Below are positions 9,425 to 18,459 of a stretch of 35,774 nucleotides of DNA, piece after piece (the stretch's first letter is position 1; each line of letters opens with the position of its first letter). A model generated the notes under the pieces. The model did no database searches, was not told the origin of the DNA, and saw nothing but the letters and a program-made list of their open reading frames with translations. Both the position numbers and the translations under genes were made by a program. The stretch lies in NCBI GenBank assembly GCA_001275005.1, contig JWZX01002598.1, positions 1 to 35,774 of the forward strand. The letters are read 5' to 3'. Source of the stretch: Chrysochromulina tobinii (lineage: Eukaryota > Haptophyta > Prymnesiales > Chrysochromulinaceae).

Positions 9425-9985
9425 ATGCCGGAAGTGCGAGTCCCGCTCCAGCCGGTGCAGGCGGCGGCGCGCCTCAAGATCATCAGCCTCGGCGAACCGA
9501 GTGTGGGCAAGTCGTGCTTGATCAAGCGCTACTGCGAGGAGAAGTTTGTGTCAAAGCACGTCGCGACCATCGGCATCGACTTTGGCGTCAAGCCTGTGGT
9601 TGTCGAGGGCTACGGCGACGTGCGCGTAAACTTCTTTGACTTTGCCGGCGGACCCGAATACTTCGAAATACGCAACGAATTCTACAAGGACGCGCAGGGT
9701 GCGCTGCTCGTCTTCGACCTCGCCTCGAAGGCGACTCTCGACGCGCTGGACAAGTGGCTGAAAGAGGCCGAAGAGTTTGGCATGCGCACGGCAGCGCTCG
9801 TGCTCTGCGGCAATAAGTGCGACAACAAGAAGCACGAGGTGACCGAGGCGGAGGCTCGACGCTGGGCTGGTTCGCACGGCGGCATGCCCTACTTCGAAAC
9901 ATCCGCCAAAGACGGCGATAATGTGAGCAAAGCCTTTGATCAGCTCTACAAGCTCGCCGTCCTGCCAGGAAAGGGGTGCGGCTGA
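9425..9985 (+). CDS. RJL: RJL-family (DNAJC27/RBJ-like) small GTPase without J domain
   Basis: 186 residues, intronless, start ATG after AAAAC. All G boxes are visible: G1 GEPSVGKS (23-30), switch I Thr48 in ATIGIDFGV, G3 DFAGG (72-76), G4 NKCD (130-133) and G5 ETSAK (158-162). The flanks IKRYCEEKFVSKHVATIGID and YFEIRNEFYKDAQGALLVFD are diagnostic of RJL proteins, known in animals as DNAJC27. The catalytic Gln of switch II is replaced (FAGGPEYF), as is usual in this family, which implies low intrinsic GTP hydrolysis. There is no C-terminal prenylation box, also typical. Animal homologues add a DnaJ domain after the GTPase domain; this copy ends 25 residues after G5. The family's distribution follows flagellated lineages, so a flagellar role is the usual proposal; nothing in this window tests that. 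Confidence 0.88.
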   Translation: MPEVRVPLQPVQAAARLKIISLGEPSVGKSCLIKRYCEEKFVSKHVATIGIDFGVKPVVVEGYGDVRVNFFDFAGGPEYFEIRNEFYKDAQGALLVFDLASKATLDALDKWLKEAEEFGMRTAALVLCGNKCDNKKHEVTEAEARRWAGSHGGMPYFETSAKDGDNVSKAFDQLYKLAVLPGKGCG

Positions 9986-10785
9986 ACATCCTCGATCACA
10001 GTGGGTTGGGTAGGCCTTAGGACTCCTTAGATGCGGTGATGAAAGAGAAACATCTGATCGACGCACCAGGAAAGCACTTCGCGGTTCGCGCGCCCACGGC
10101 CGCGGGGGGGCGCGGGGCCGAATAGTTACTCCCGAACCCCCACCATATGGCTCTCACGAGACTCATCCACGATCTTCGACGATCCCGCCACGATGTGTGT
10201 GATCGCCGCAATTTGCGATTTTCCCCCTGTTCACATGAACGACCCCCTGTTCACTGTACCCGGTACGCGCGGCGCGCCCGCTTCGCGCTCAACGTGCGTC
10301 GGTGCGATCGCTGCTCGCGCACACCGTGCCGCCTTTGCACACACGGAATCGACCGAGACCGCTCAGGTGCGTTCCTCCATGTGCCCCGCGGGCACTCCTG
10401 CATCTCCGTAGGGCGCACACATGCGTCTCCCTTTCTCTCTCACGACTGTTGGTTTTTCCGCAGTCGCGCGCCGCCAACCAATCCGCCTCCTTCCCCTCTC
10501 CACTCCCGGGCGCGCTTTACAGCCACGTGACTGCCCAATCCAGAGACCTTGAGCTGGGCTGCTTCTCTCGAGGGCATGCGACTCTCCGTTTGCGATGAGA
10601 GCTTCGGAGCCACACGCCGCACGCGAGTCCCCTCATCCTTGCGGCACGCTGTAGGCTGTGCATTTCTACGCCGAGACACGTCAAGCGCCCTTCAAGCTTG
10701 CAGCCGCCTTGTGGTCCCATATCTCCATGCTGCCGAATGCACGCATGCAGCCTATAAGCCTCTCTTCTTCTCTCTTGTTCGCAGG
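9986..10785. other. Intergenic region upstream of the WD40 gene
   Basis: 800 bp with no supported gene. It contains a 12-bp direct repeat at 10223/10243. A TATA-like CCTATAAGCC at 10751-10760 lies about 30 bp before the WD40 ATG. A pyrimidine-rich TCTCTTGTTCGCAG just before that ATG would also serve as a splice acceptor, so an untranslated or coding 5' exon could lie here. Confidence 0.4.
10223..10254. repeat. 12-bp direct repeat pair
   Basis: CCCCCTGTTCAC occurs at 10223-10234 and 10243-10254. The spacer ATGAACGA, together with GTTCAC, makes a near-palindrome (GTTCACATGAAC). Function unknown. Confidence 0.85.
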
Positions 10786-12238
10786 ATGATCGCGACGCTC
10801 ATCAAATGTGTAGCGGAGAAGGCCAGCGCCCACAGCAATCAAGTCACCTCGGTCACATTTTCCCCGGACGGGACCAAGATTGTGTCTGGATCGGCTGACG
10901 GGACGATCAAAGTCTGGGATTCGGGTGCGCTGCGCCCTCAAATCGCCCTTTCTTGGCCAAAACTGACGCCTGTTGGCTTGCCTGGCAGACAAACTGGAGA
11001 TGCTGAGCGAGAAGACGAACGCCCACAGCAACTACATCAGGCCGGTGGCGTTTTCCCCGGACGGGACCAAGATCGTGTCCGGATCGCACGACCAAACGAT
11101 CAAAGTCTGGGATTCAGGTGCGCCGGAGCCCTCAAATCGCGCCTCCTTGGCCAAAACTGACGCCTGTTGGCTTGCCTGGCAGACAAGCTGGAGCTGTTGA
11201 GCGAGAAGATGAACGCCCACAGCGACTTCATCAGGTCCGTCGCGTTTTCCCCGAACGGGACCAAGATTGTGTCCGGATCGGACGACAAGACGATCAAAGT
11301 CTGGGATTTTGGTGCGCCGCGAGCTCAAAATCGCGCCTCCTTGGCCAAGACTGACGCCATTTGGCTTGCCGTGGCAGACAAGCTGGAGCTGTTGAGCGAG
11401 AAGACGAACGCTCACAGCGACTGGATCAAGTCGGTGGCGTTTTCCCCAGACGGGACCAAGATCGTCTCGGGATCAGACGACAAGACGGTCAAAGTCTGGG
11501 ATTCGGGTGCGCAAAACCCCCACAAAATTGCCCCTCCTTGGCCAAAACTGACGCCTGCTGGCTTGTCTGGCAGACAAACTGGGGCTGCTGAGCGAGAAAA
11601 CCAACGCCCACAGAAGCTACGTCCTGTCGGTGGCGTTTTCCCCTGACGGGACCAAGATTGTGTCGGGATCGGTTGACCAGACGATCAAAGCCTGGGATTC
11701 GGGTGCGCCGCGAGCCCAAAATCGCCCCTCCTTGGTCAAAACTGACGCCTGTTGGCTTGCCTGGCAGGCACATTGGTGCAGTTGAGCGAGAAGACGAACG
11801 CCCACAGCGGCAGCATCTTCTTTGTCGCGTTTTCCCCGGACGGGACCAAGATTGTGTCAGGATCGCGCGACAGGACGATCAAAGTCTGGGATTCGGGTGC
11901 GCCGGAGCCCTCAAAAATCGCCCCTCCTTGGCCAAAACTGACGCCTGCTGGCTTGTCTGGCAGGTGCGCTGGGGCTGTTGAGCGAGAAGACGAACGCGCA
12001 CAGCGGCCCAGTCTACTCGGTCGCGTTTTCCCCGGACGGATCGAAGATTGTGTCGGGATCGGACGACAAGACGATCAAAGTCTGGGATATCATCAATTGG
12101 TCTCGCAAAGATCACTTGATGTTCAACGTTACCACCCAGCAATTTGTCTTGGTGGTGCTGTGGCTGAACAAATACAGCATGAAGTTTCCTGATGATGTGC
12201 TTGATCTGCTCATCGAGGCTTGCTTGCGGATGCGCTAA
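10786..12238 (+). CDS. Seven-bladed WD40 protein with one 43-residue blade per exon
   Basis: Exons are 10786-10924, 10989-11117, 11183-11311, 11378-11506, 11574-11702, 11768-11896 and 11964-12238. All six introns (64, 65, 66, 67, 65 and 67 nt) are phase 1, start GTGCG, carry CTGAC about 25 nt before the acceptor and end TGGCAG or TGGCAG-like. Spliced length is 1059 nt, 352 residues. Each of the seven exons encodes one WD repeat with the pattern [10 protein letters not shown]...[21 protein letters not shown]; the five internal exons are exactly 129 nt. Seven repeats fit a closed beta-propeller. After the last blade a non-repeat tail ends [20 protein letters not shown]. The first exon differs at its start ([12 protein letters not shown]) and may not be the true 5' end. 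The partner or ligand is unknown. The high identity between blades implies very recent amplification. Confidence 0.85.
10925..12000 (+). repeat. Tandem exon-intron repeat array, about 195-bp period
   Basis: Unit starts (exon starts) fall at 10989, 11183, 11378, 11574, 11768 and 11964, a period of 194-196 bp. Both exon and intron parts are conserved between units. The intron core CTTGGCCAAAACTGACGCCT recurs almost unchanged. The period is not a multiple of three, so the units stay in one reading frame only if the introns are spliced. Confidence 0.9.
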
Positions 12239-12530
12239 GCCGGGTGAGGCGCAGAGGCGCGGGAGACGGCGGCAAAACCGCGGGTGTCGCCACTTTTGTT
12301 TATACATGAAGAAAATAATGCAGTGCGGGCCTTGGCTTCTCACCTGACATGCCCGATGTGTCAGGTGAGACAGTTTACGCCAGGGCCACGCCCCCTAGAC
12401 CTACACACGGCACTTTACAGGCTTCGTTCCACAGAGCTTGCAGCGCGGCTTTCCACAGGAAAATTGGTCAGCGAAGAGAACGGGCGCGCTCGCGCGGAGC
12501 TGCAATCGCCGCAATCGGACGCGAGCGCAG

Positions 12531-12826
12531 ATGCGCCGTCTGCTCGTGAGCCTCGTCGGCCTCACCTCACCGCTCGTACGCTCGTACGCGGTGACACCGA
12601 GCCTGCAACGGCTGCCACACATCCGCGCTTCCGCGGCGGCAGCCGCCACACCACATCGACGGCGAGTGCCGTCGATATCGAGCAGCTGATCGTCGAGCGC
12701 ACGGAGAGTGTGCGCGCGCCGCCACTGGACACGCGCACTTATCGGCACGTGACGCTCGCCATCGGGCCGCGTGCGCTGCTCGTGCACGACGCGGAAGCCG
12801 ATCACGCCGCCGCAGCCATCGAGGTT
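12531..12826 (+). pseudogene. N-terminal remnant of an insulinase-type (M16) peptidase gene
   Basis: In one frame, 12680-12826 reads VDIEQLIVERTES then LDTRTYRHVTLAIGPRALLV and HDAEADHAAAAIEV. This matches the start of M16A peptidases such as insulin-degrading enzyme (YR...L.NGL..LL..D...DKAAA.LDV). The zinc motif HxxEH, which should follow about 30 residues later, is absent, and the next 390 bp up to the converging ABC1K gene contain no continuation. Just upstream, ATG 12531 opens a different frame with a targeting-like start (MRRLLVSLVGLTSPLVRSY) that hits a stop at 12687, so at least one frameshift separates leader and domain. I infer a truncated, decayed copy. A single 5' exon with missing downstream exons is the alternative. 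Confidence 0.45.
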
Positions 12827-13100
12827 TTACGGCGGGAGCTCGTCAGCTCGAGGCTCCCGCGGCCCGACCTCCGTGGCCGTACCGTGCTGCCGTCCCTCCG
12901 CTCCTCGCCGGGCGGCCGCGCGATTCCAACAGGCCGGCGCCGCCCACGCGCGCGACGCGCACGGCACACACCACCGACTCTGAGAGACTGACCCACTGTG
13001 TGACACTCCAACGAGTGTCCCTGCACTGTCTTCACAGACCCGAGACAGGCAATCCGCGCAGCGGCCATCGCGCCGCCACACGCGACCACCCCCGCGCGCG

Positions 13101-13192
13101 AGGGAGAGCGAGCCGTGATCGAGGGAGATCGAGGGAGATCGAGTCGTGATCGAGGGAGATCGAGGGAGATCGAGGGAGAGCGAGCCGTGATC
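13101..13192. repeat. GATCGAGGGA satellite just 3' of ABC1K
   Basis: Repeats of GATCGAGGGA are broken by GTCGTGATC or GCCGTGATC, giving a higher-order unit of about 30 bp present roughly twice, and flanked on both sides by GGGAGAGCGAGCCGTGATC. It ends 26 bp from the ABC1K stop codon and so probably lies in its 3' UTR. Confidence 0.85.
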
Positions 13193-13217
13193 CGACAGGT
13201 CGACACCGCCCCGGGCG

Positions 13218-15143
13218 TCAACTCGATTCTCTCTCGCTCGTCTCGAGCTCGTCCTGCGAGATTGTCTCGAGCTCGTCCACGACACGCTGCGCATCGGCGC
13301 GCCAGGCGGCAGCGGTGCTCACGCTCTTCTGCGCCATCAGCTGGCTGCTGCCGCGCATGAGCAGCGAGACACGCGCCGCCAAGATGAATTCGGATGGGAC
13401 GGTGACGAGCTGATCGTACGTGTCGAGCGCCTTGAGCGCCTGCGCGGGCGAGCGAGGCTTGCCGTTGCTCCACGTGTCCGGCGGCAGGTCGCGATCAAAG
13501 AAGAAGCCCGCAGTCGCCGCGAGACCCGCGGCTGAGTTATGGCGCGTCTCAAAGCCCAAGTCCGCTGCGGCGTGCGCCACGCGTAATCGAGCCGCCTCGA
13601 CTGCGGCAGCCTGCGCGTGCGCGTCGCCCTGTTCGTCGCCTGTGTGCTCGCCGTTGTGATCGCGTGTGTCATCGCCCTTGCAGTCGCCCTTGGCATCGCC
13701 CCGGACAGTTCGCGCCGTGTCGAGCGCCGCAGCTCGTCCTCTTCGGCGCTCGACACAGCGCTCTGGTCGGTACTCGGGGTCAGGCAGCGTGAGCGCCGCG
13801 GCGGGCGCATCGGCAAGCGCGAGGATGAGGCGCGCGAGCAGCAGCCGCTGGCGCGACGTGAGTCGCACGCACTGGCCAAAGTCAATCAAGCCGAGCCGCC
13901 CATCGGGAAGCAGCAGCACGTTGCCTGGGTGCGGATCCGCATGGAAGACGCCATCGAAGAAGATTTGGTGGCCGAGCGTGCGCAGCAGCAGCTCGAGCTG
14001 CCCGCGTGTCTGCCGGCGCAGCCACCAGAGCTTGGGCGCCGCGCGCGCGCGCTGTACCAGCGAGGGCGTTCGCACGTTTGTAGGCATCGGCCGCCCGAGC
14101 GCCTGCGCGCGCGCGGCTGCAAAGCCGCCCTCGCCGACCGCCTCGATGAACCGTTTGCTGATCGACTGGAGCAGCTTCTCGCCGGGGAGCCGCTCCATCA
14201 CGAGCACGCGCTCGGTCGTGAGCTCGAGGTACGGCGACGGGATGACGATGCGGGGCTCGACGCAGCGCCGACGGCACTCCAGCATGTCGCGCGCCTCGCG
14301 AGCATAGTCAAATTCCAACTGGAATCGCTTGCGTACCTCGCTCACCACCGGGCTCATGGCGGGCAGTGCGAGGCGTGCGAGCCGCGCCACGTTGCCCAGG
14401 TCGTGCCCGAAAAACTCTCGGGCCTCGCGGTACTGCAGCTTCAGCACGACGTCGCTGCCGTTGCGTAGCCGTGCCCGGTGCACCTGCCCGGTCGACGCAG
14501 CGCCCAGTGCCGTCTCGTCGACCCACTCAAGCTCGGCTGCGAGCGCCGGCGCGTCGCGCGGCAGCGTGCGCGCCAGCGCAGCCCAGGGCCGCGGCGGCAC
14601 GGCATCCTGAAGCGTGCTGAAGGCACGCACGTACGGATCGGGGAGGACATCGGCACGATTGGAAAGCACTTGGCCCATTTTAATGTAGCCTCCCGCCATG
14701 CACTGGACCAGCCGCAACGCTCGCGGCGCCTGCAGCTCGTGGTTCGTGGTGAAGCGCTCGGCGCGCAGCTCGACCGGCGCGGCCACAGTGCCCACCCAGA
14801 TGCCTGCGTAAGAGGATATGATGGGCGCGACGCCTAGCCAGAAGCGCAAACCCCGCCGCGCCCATGGTGTCGCTACGACCCATGTCGTCAGCGCTAGCAG
14901 TGCGGCACTCAGCCAAGGGACGCCATCCTCGCCAGGCGGCGGAGATGCCATCGTGGGCGGAGCTCCGCCACCGCCACCACCTCCGTTGCCGCTACGGAAG
15001 CTGCCACCGCGGCCGCGGCCGAGCGGTCGCAGCTTCAGGAAGGAGCCGGACATCATTTCACACGCGACATCTATGAACACGACTTTTCTTCCCTCAGGTC
15101 CGATCTTCTTAGTCACGTGAAGAGTTTTTTGGTTTCGCGTCAT
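13218..15143 (-). CDS. ABC1/UbiB (ADCK/ABC1K) atypical protein kinase
   Basis: 641 residues from ATG 15143, intronless. The family regulates quinone/isoprenoid metabolism in mitochondria and plastids. Diagnostic elements are in order: the KxGQ motif YIKMGQVLSNRADVLP (about 149-165), the Ala-rich loop GAASTGQVHRA that replaces the Gly-rich loop (212-222), the ATP lysine in VVLKLQY, the catalytic HADPHPGNVLL (about 399) and the metal-binding IDFGQ (about 417). The N-terminus is Arg/Ser/Gly-rich with a Gly7 run and then a hydrophobic segment (SAALLALTTWVVA), consistent with organelle targeting and membrane association; which organelle is not determinable. After the kinase core comes an acidic insertion of GDxxGD-like units (about 480-510) encoded by a short tandem repeat. 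It is divergent from eIF4A across 351 bp. Confidence 0.87.
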   Translation of the reverse strand: MTRNQKTLHVTKKIGPEGRKVVFIDVACEMMSGSFLKLRPLGRGRGGSFRSGNGGGGGGGAPPTMASPPPGEDGVPWLSAALLALTTWVVATPWARRGLRFWLGVAPIISSYAGIWVGTVAAPVELRAERFTTNHELQAPRALRLVQCMAGGYIKMGQVLSNRADVLPDPYVRAFSTLQDAVPPRPWAALARTLPRDAPALAAELEWVDETALGAASTGQVHRARLRNGSDVVLKLQYREAREFFGHDLGNVARLARLALPAMSPVVSEVRKRFQLEFDYAREARDMLECRRRCVEPRIVIPSPYLELTTERVLVMERLPGEKLLQSISKRFIEAVGEGGFAAARAQALGRPMPTNVRTPSLVQRARAAPKLWWLRRQTRGQLELLLRTLGHQIFFDGVFHADPHPGNVLLLPDGRLGLIDFGQCVRLTSRQRLLLARLILALADAPAAALTLPDPEYRPERCVERRRGRAAALDTARTVRGDAKGDCKGDDTRDHNGEHTGDEQGDAHAQAAAVEAARLRVAHAAADLGFETRHNSAAGLAATAGFFFDRDLPPDTWSNGKPRSPAQALKALDTYDQLVTVPSEFILAARVSLLMRGSSQLMAQKSVSTAAAWRADAQRVVDELETISQDELETSERESS

Positions 15144-15494
15144 TTCTTCACAGCATTTCGATTAGAAGCGACGAGGACAAGAAATCGGCCGCTCTTGCTC
15201 CGGGAGCAGGCGAGTGCCTCAATAGGCCCTTCGCGCGCGCTTTCCTGCTCCGGTGGCTACTGCCACACGCCAACGCATCTCTGACGCCCGCGACCGTGCT
15301 CGTCCCCTCCCTTGGCAGACCCCATAAACCGCTAAAACCACTACATGTCTGAGGGTGCGTTCAGGCGCTCGCACCGCAGCCCGCATCAGCCCAGCACAGA
15401 CGCTGCGTTGGCTCGCCCGATCCTAGTGGCACCACTGACGCGCTCCGCTCGCCACCGGCTCACAGACCGATTCGATGATGCGAAGAAGACTATC
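15144..15494. promoter_or_regulatory. Divergent promoter region, ABC1K (-) / eIF4A (+)
   Basis: 351 bp between two start codons on opposite strands, so both promoters must lie here or overlap. No clear TATA box. Frames crossing it are shadows. Confidence 0.4.
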
Positions 15495-17135
15495 ATGTCG
15501 GAGGACGGCATGACCGTCGAGACGAACTACAATGAAGGTGTGTCCAAGTGCCTCGATGCGATGCCGATGCACTTTCGATGCAATCTGATGAAATTGCTGC
15601 ACGCGCCGTGCTCATGGTGCAGTGATCGAGAGCTTTGACGACATGGGCCTCAAGGAGGACCTCCTCCGCGGCATCTACTCTTATGGCTTTGAGAAGCCGT
15701 CGGCGATCCAGCAGCGAGCGATCAAACCGCTCATCCTGATGCGCGATACGATCGCCCAGGCTCAGTCGGGCACTGGCAAGACGGCCACCTTCACTATTGG
15801 TGCGCGCCCGTGCCTCGCGCGCGTTTGCGGCTGTGCTGCCCGCAGCAGGGTGCTGCAGTTCAGCTCTTGGCGTATGTGGCTGGCAAGGGCGGCGCTGCCG
15901 ACTCCTCCCGCCTGCTGTTCGGCTGGCGGCGGGGTTGCCAAGGCTGCGGGTGGAGACGCAGAGCGCGGCGTCGCGTCGCAAGGCTCGTTGTCGGCACCGT
16001 CGACGGCAACACGGCAGCCGCTCGTCGGACGCCGGCTAGAGACGCGCCTGCCGTCGAGCCGGGCTGGGCACCGCCGGCACAGATGCGGCATCGCAGGCTG
16101 CGTTGCTGCTCCGTTGCTGCCGCGTCGCCGTCCTTCTTCAGCCTCTCCGCTGACATGCCGGCGCTCGCCTCTCTCGTGGCAGGCCTCCTGCAGAACATCG
16201 ACCTGTCCAACCGCGACTGCCAGGCGCTCATTCTCGCGCCGACGCGCGAGCTCGCGACGCAGATCGTCAAGGTGGTGACCGCCATTGGCGACTACATGGG
16301 TGTTTCGACGATGGCGTGCATCGGCGGCACCAACGTGCGCCAGGACATGGACAAGCTGCGCGCGGGTGTGCAGCTTGTGGTGGGTACGCCAGGCCGCGTC
16401 TTCGACATGATCAACCGTCGCGCCCTCGCTGTGGATTACATTCACTACTTCTGCCTCGATGAAGCTGACGAGATGCTCTCGCGCGGCTTCAAGGACCAGA
16501 TCTACGACGTCTTCCAGAAGCTGCCTCCCTCGGTGCACGTGGGCCTCTTCTCGGCGACGATGCCGGCCGATGTGCTCGAGCTCACCTCCAAGTTCATGCG
16601 TGATCCGATTCGGATCCTCGTGAAGCGCGACGAGCTCACCCTCGACGGCATCAAGCAGTTTTACGTGATGGTCGAGCGCGAGGAGTGGAAGCTTGACACG
16701 CTCTGCGACCTCTACGAGACGCTCACGATCACGCAGGCGATGATCTTCGTCAACACGCGGCGCAAGGTCGAGTGGCTCACCGAGAAGATGCACGGGCGCG
16801 ACTTCACATGCTCTGCCATCCACGCGGACCTCGACCAGAAGGAGCGCGAGCTGATCATGCGCGAATTCCGAAGCGGCGCGTCGCGCGTGCTCATCACGAC
16901 CGATGTGCTCGCGCGCGGCATCGACGTGCAGCAGGTGTCGCTTGTGATCAACTACGACCTGCCCACGAACCGCGAGAACTATATCCACCGCATTGGCCGC
17001 GGCGGCCGATTCGGTCGTAAGGGAGTCGCGATCAACTTCCTCACCTCAGAGGACGTTCGCACGTTGCGCGAGATTGAGCAGTTCTACAACACCCAAATCG
17101 AGGAGATGCCGATGAACGTCGCGGACCTGATCTAA
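15495..17135 (+). CDS. EIF4A: Translation initiation factor eIF4A (DEAD-box RNA helicase)
   Basis: Three exons: 15495-15537, 15623-15799 and 16183-17135, total 1173 nt, 390 residues, close to the usual size of about 400. Introns are 85 nt (GTGTGT...GCAG, phase 1) and 383 nt (GTGCGC...GGCAG, phase 1, with CTGAC 28-32 nt before the acceptor). Motifs in order: Q motif [21 protein letters not shown], Ia PTRELA, GG, Ib TPGR, II DEAD, III SAT, then the eIF4A-type strings [13 protein letters not shown] and [32 protein letters not shown] and [15 protein letters not shown], ending [11 protein letters not shown]. These place it with canonical eIF4A rather than eIF4A-III. It unwinds mRNA leaders as part of eIF4F. 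The start is ATG 15495 ([14 protein letters not shown]), which splices directly into the conserved [19 protein letters not shown]. Confidence 0.95.
15800..16182 (+). other. Long eIF4A intron 2 (383 nt)
   Basis: Four times longer than the other introns in this window. Open frames run through it on both strands, but only because it is GC-rich; none resembles a known protein. I see no box C/D or H/ACA snoRNA with convincing paired boxes. Confidence 0.75.
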
Positions 17136-18459
17136 GTTGCCCTACCCCACACCCCGGAGCCGTGCGGCCGCCGGCATGAGGGGTGTGCAAGCGGTGCCGC
17201 CGAAGCGCGGCACGTCTATGCGTGGGGGTGCGGTGTATCGTGGGCGCGGCGCTGCCGTCGCGGCTGGCGGCCACGAGGATGTCGGTTCGGGGGCGGGTGT
17301 TAGTCGGATGGAGATGGATGAGGTTGGGCACCCATCTCCATCCTGCGCGCGGATGGCGATGGGCAAGGCAGGCTCCCAGACTCCCTCAATCGACTCGTGT
17401 GCTCCGATTGGGCACATGAGAGGGTTCGTATAGTCTCGGCGTCGCCTGTCTTCGCTCTCCACTGGAGCCAACGGCCCGTCGCAGGCTGCGTCGGCCGTTG
17501 GGCTCGCATACTGAAGTAGGAGGCGGGCCCAAGAGGGTCCTGGCGGCCGCCGCGTACGCGTGCGAACGCCGCGGCGTTGCCATCGATCGTGATTGTGCTG
17601 TCCTTGATGTGCTTGTGGGGCAGAGGACCCCAATGCGGTCTTTATATCGTCTTTGCGCATGCCGTTGTTGACTTGTCAGTGCCACCTCACTGTATGGTAA
17701 TTCGATTCGTTGAACAAACCTGTCCCGACTCCCACGAAACGCCGACGCGCGGGCGGCGACGGCCGACGCGGACCGGCCCCGGCGACCCGCGGCTCGCGCG
17801 GGACGACGGCATCCCGCCCGCGGCGCCGGGCCGTCCGAGCTGCGAGCTCCACCGCCGTCCCACCGCGCATCACTGCACACTGGCGCTTCATCTCCTCGCC
17901 CGAACTTTGCTTGTCCACGCTACACTGACGTACACTGAAGACCGTGAACGCGAACACTCGCCTCTCGCGCTAGGCCGCTACCGTCCGCGCGGCTACAATT
18001 CGCCGCGCTACTGTCGCGACGACGACCTATACGTCACTGCGGAGAGCCGATCTATCGGACCGAGAGATGAGAGGTACGCCATACGCAGCGTATTGAGCCA
18101 TTGCGTATTTGCGTATTCGTGAGCTTTCTGAGGCAGCCTTTTGGCTTTTGCGTATTACGCAATACAGTTTGACAGGGTTTGCGTATTGCGTAATGCGTAT
18201 TGCGTACTACGTACCCGCTACGAACGACATAGTTACCGGCGCGGCGGCGCCACGCGCGCGCACCGGCCGGCGCGGGTCCGTGCCGGGTACGAGGGGTAGC
18301 CGTCTATACGCGTGGCTCTACCCTCTACACACTGTAGACCCCAAGACCCCAAGACGTTCAGTAGCCATTCCGCACCACGGGCATGACAGTGCAGCCGTGT
18401 CACTCTTGTTACAACTGTTGTTCGGGCTTCGCTCGCGCCCTCGCTTCTCCTCGCTGTGC
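17136..18459. other. 1.3-kb gene-free region 3' to both eIF4A and the SDR gene
   Basis: Lies between converging genes. Open frames here have poor composition and no motif. It holds a GCGTATT-rich block at 18088-18212. I saw no tRNA, snRNA or transposon signature. Confidence 0.45.
18088..18212. repeat. Cluster of GCGTATT words with imperfect palindromes
   Basis: GCGTATT occurs at 18088, 18103, 18111, 18150, 18181 and 18195, partly as TTGCGTATTACGCAATAC (an imperfect palindrome) and TTGCGTATTGCGTAATGCG. The block is visibly AT-richer than its surroundings. Confidence 0.8.

Larger units (their letters stand above)
12239..13217. other. Gap between WD40 gene and ABC1K holding only a gene remnant and a satellite
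   Basis: Contains the M16 remnant (12531-12826) and a 10-bp-period repeat (13101-13192). The long overlapping open frames on both strands have GC-driven composition and no further recognisable domain. Confidence 0.5.

Noticed and set aside
13101-13192. Repeat array considered as a CRISPR-like array
   Set aside because: Units are 10 bp with no unique spacers of constant length, in a eukaryotic genome; it is a short satellite.
15762-16988. 408-residue minus-strand frame opposite eIF4A
   Set aside because: Shadow of the highly conserved eIF4A exon 3; it also runs through the intron without change, which a real gene partner would not require.
17577-18122. 181-residue plus-strand frame in the 1.3-kb gap
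   Set aside because: Composition is Arg/Pro/Cys-rich without pattern, no motif, and the frame ends in the GCGTATT cluster.
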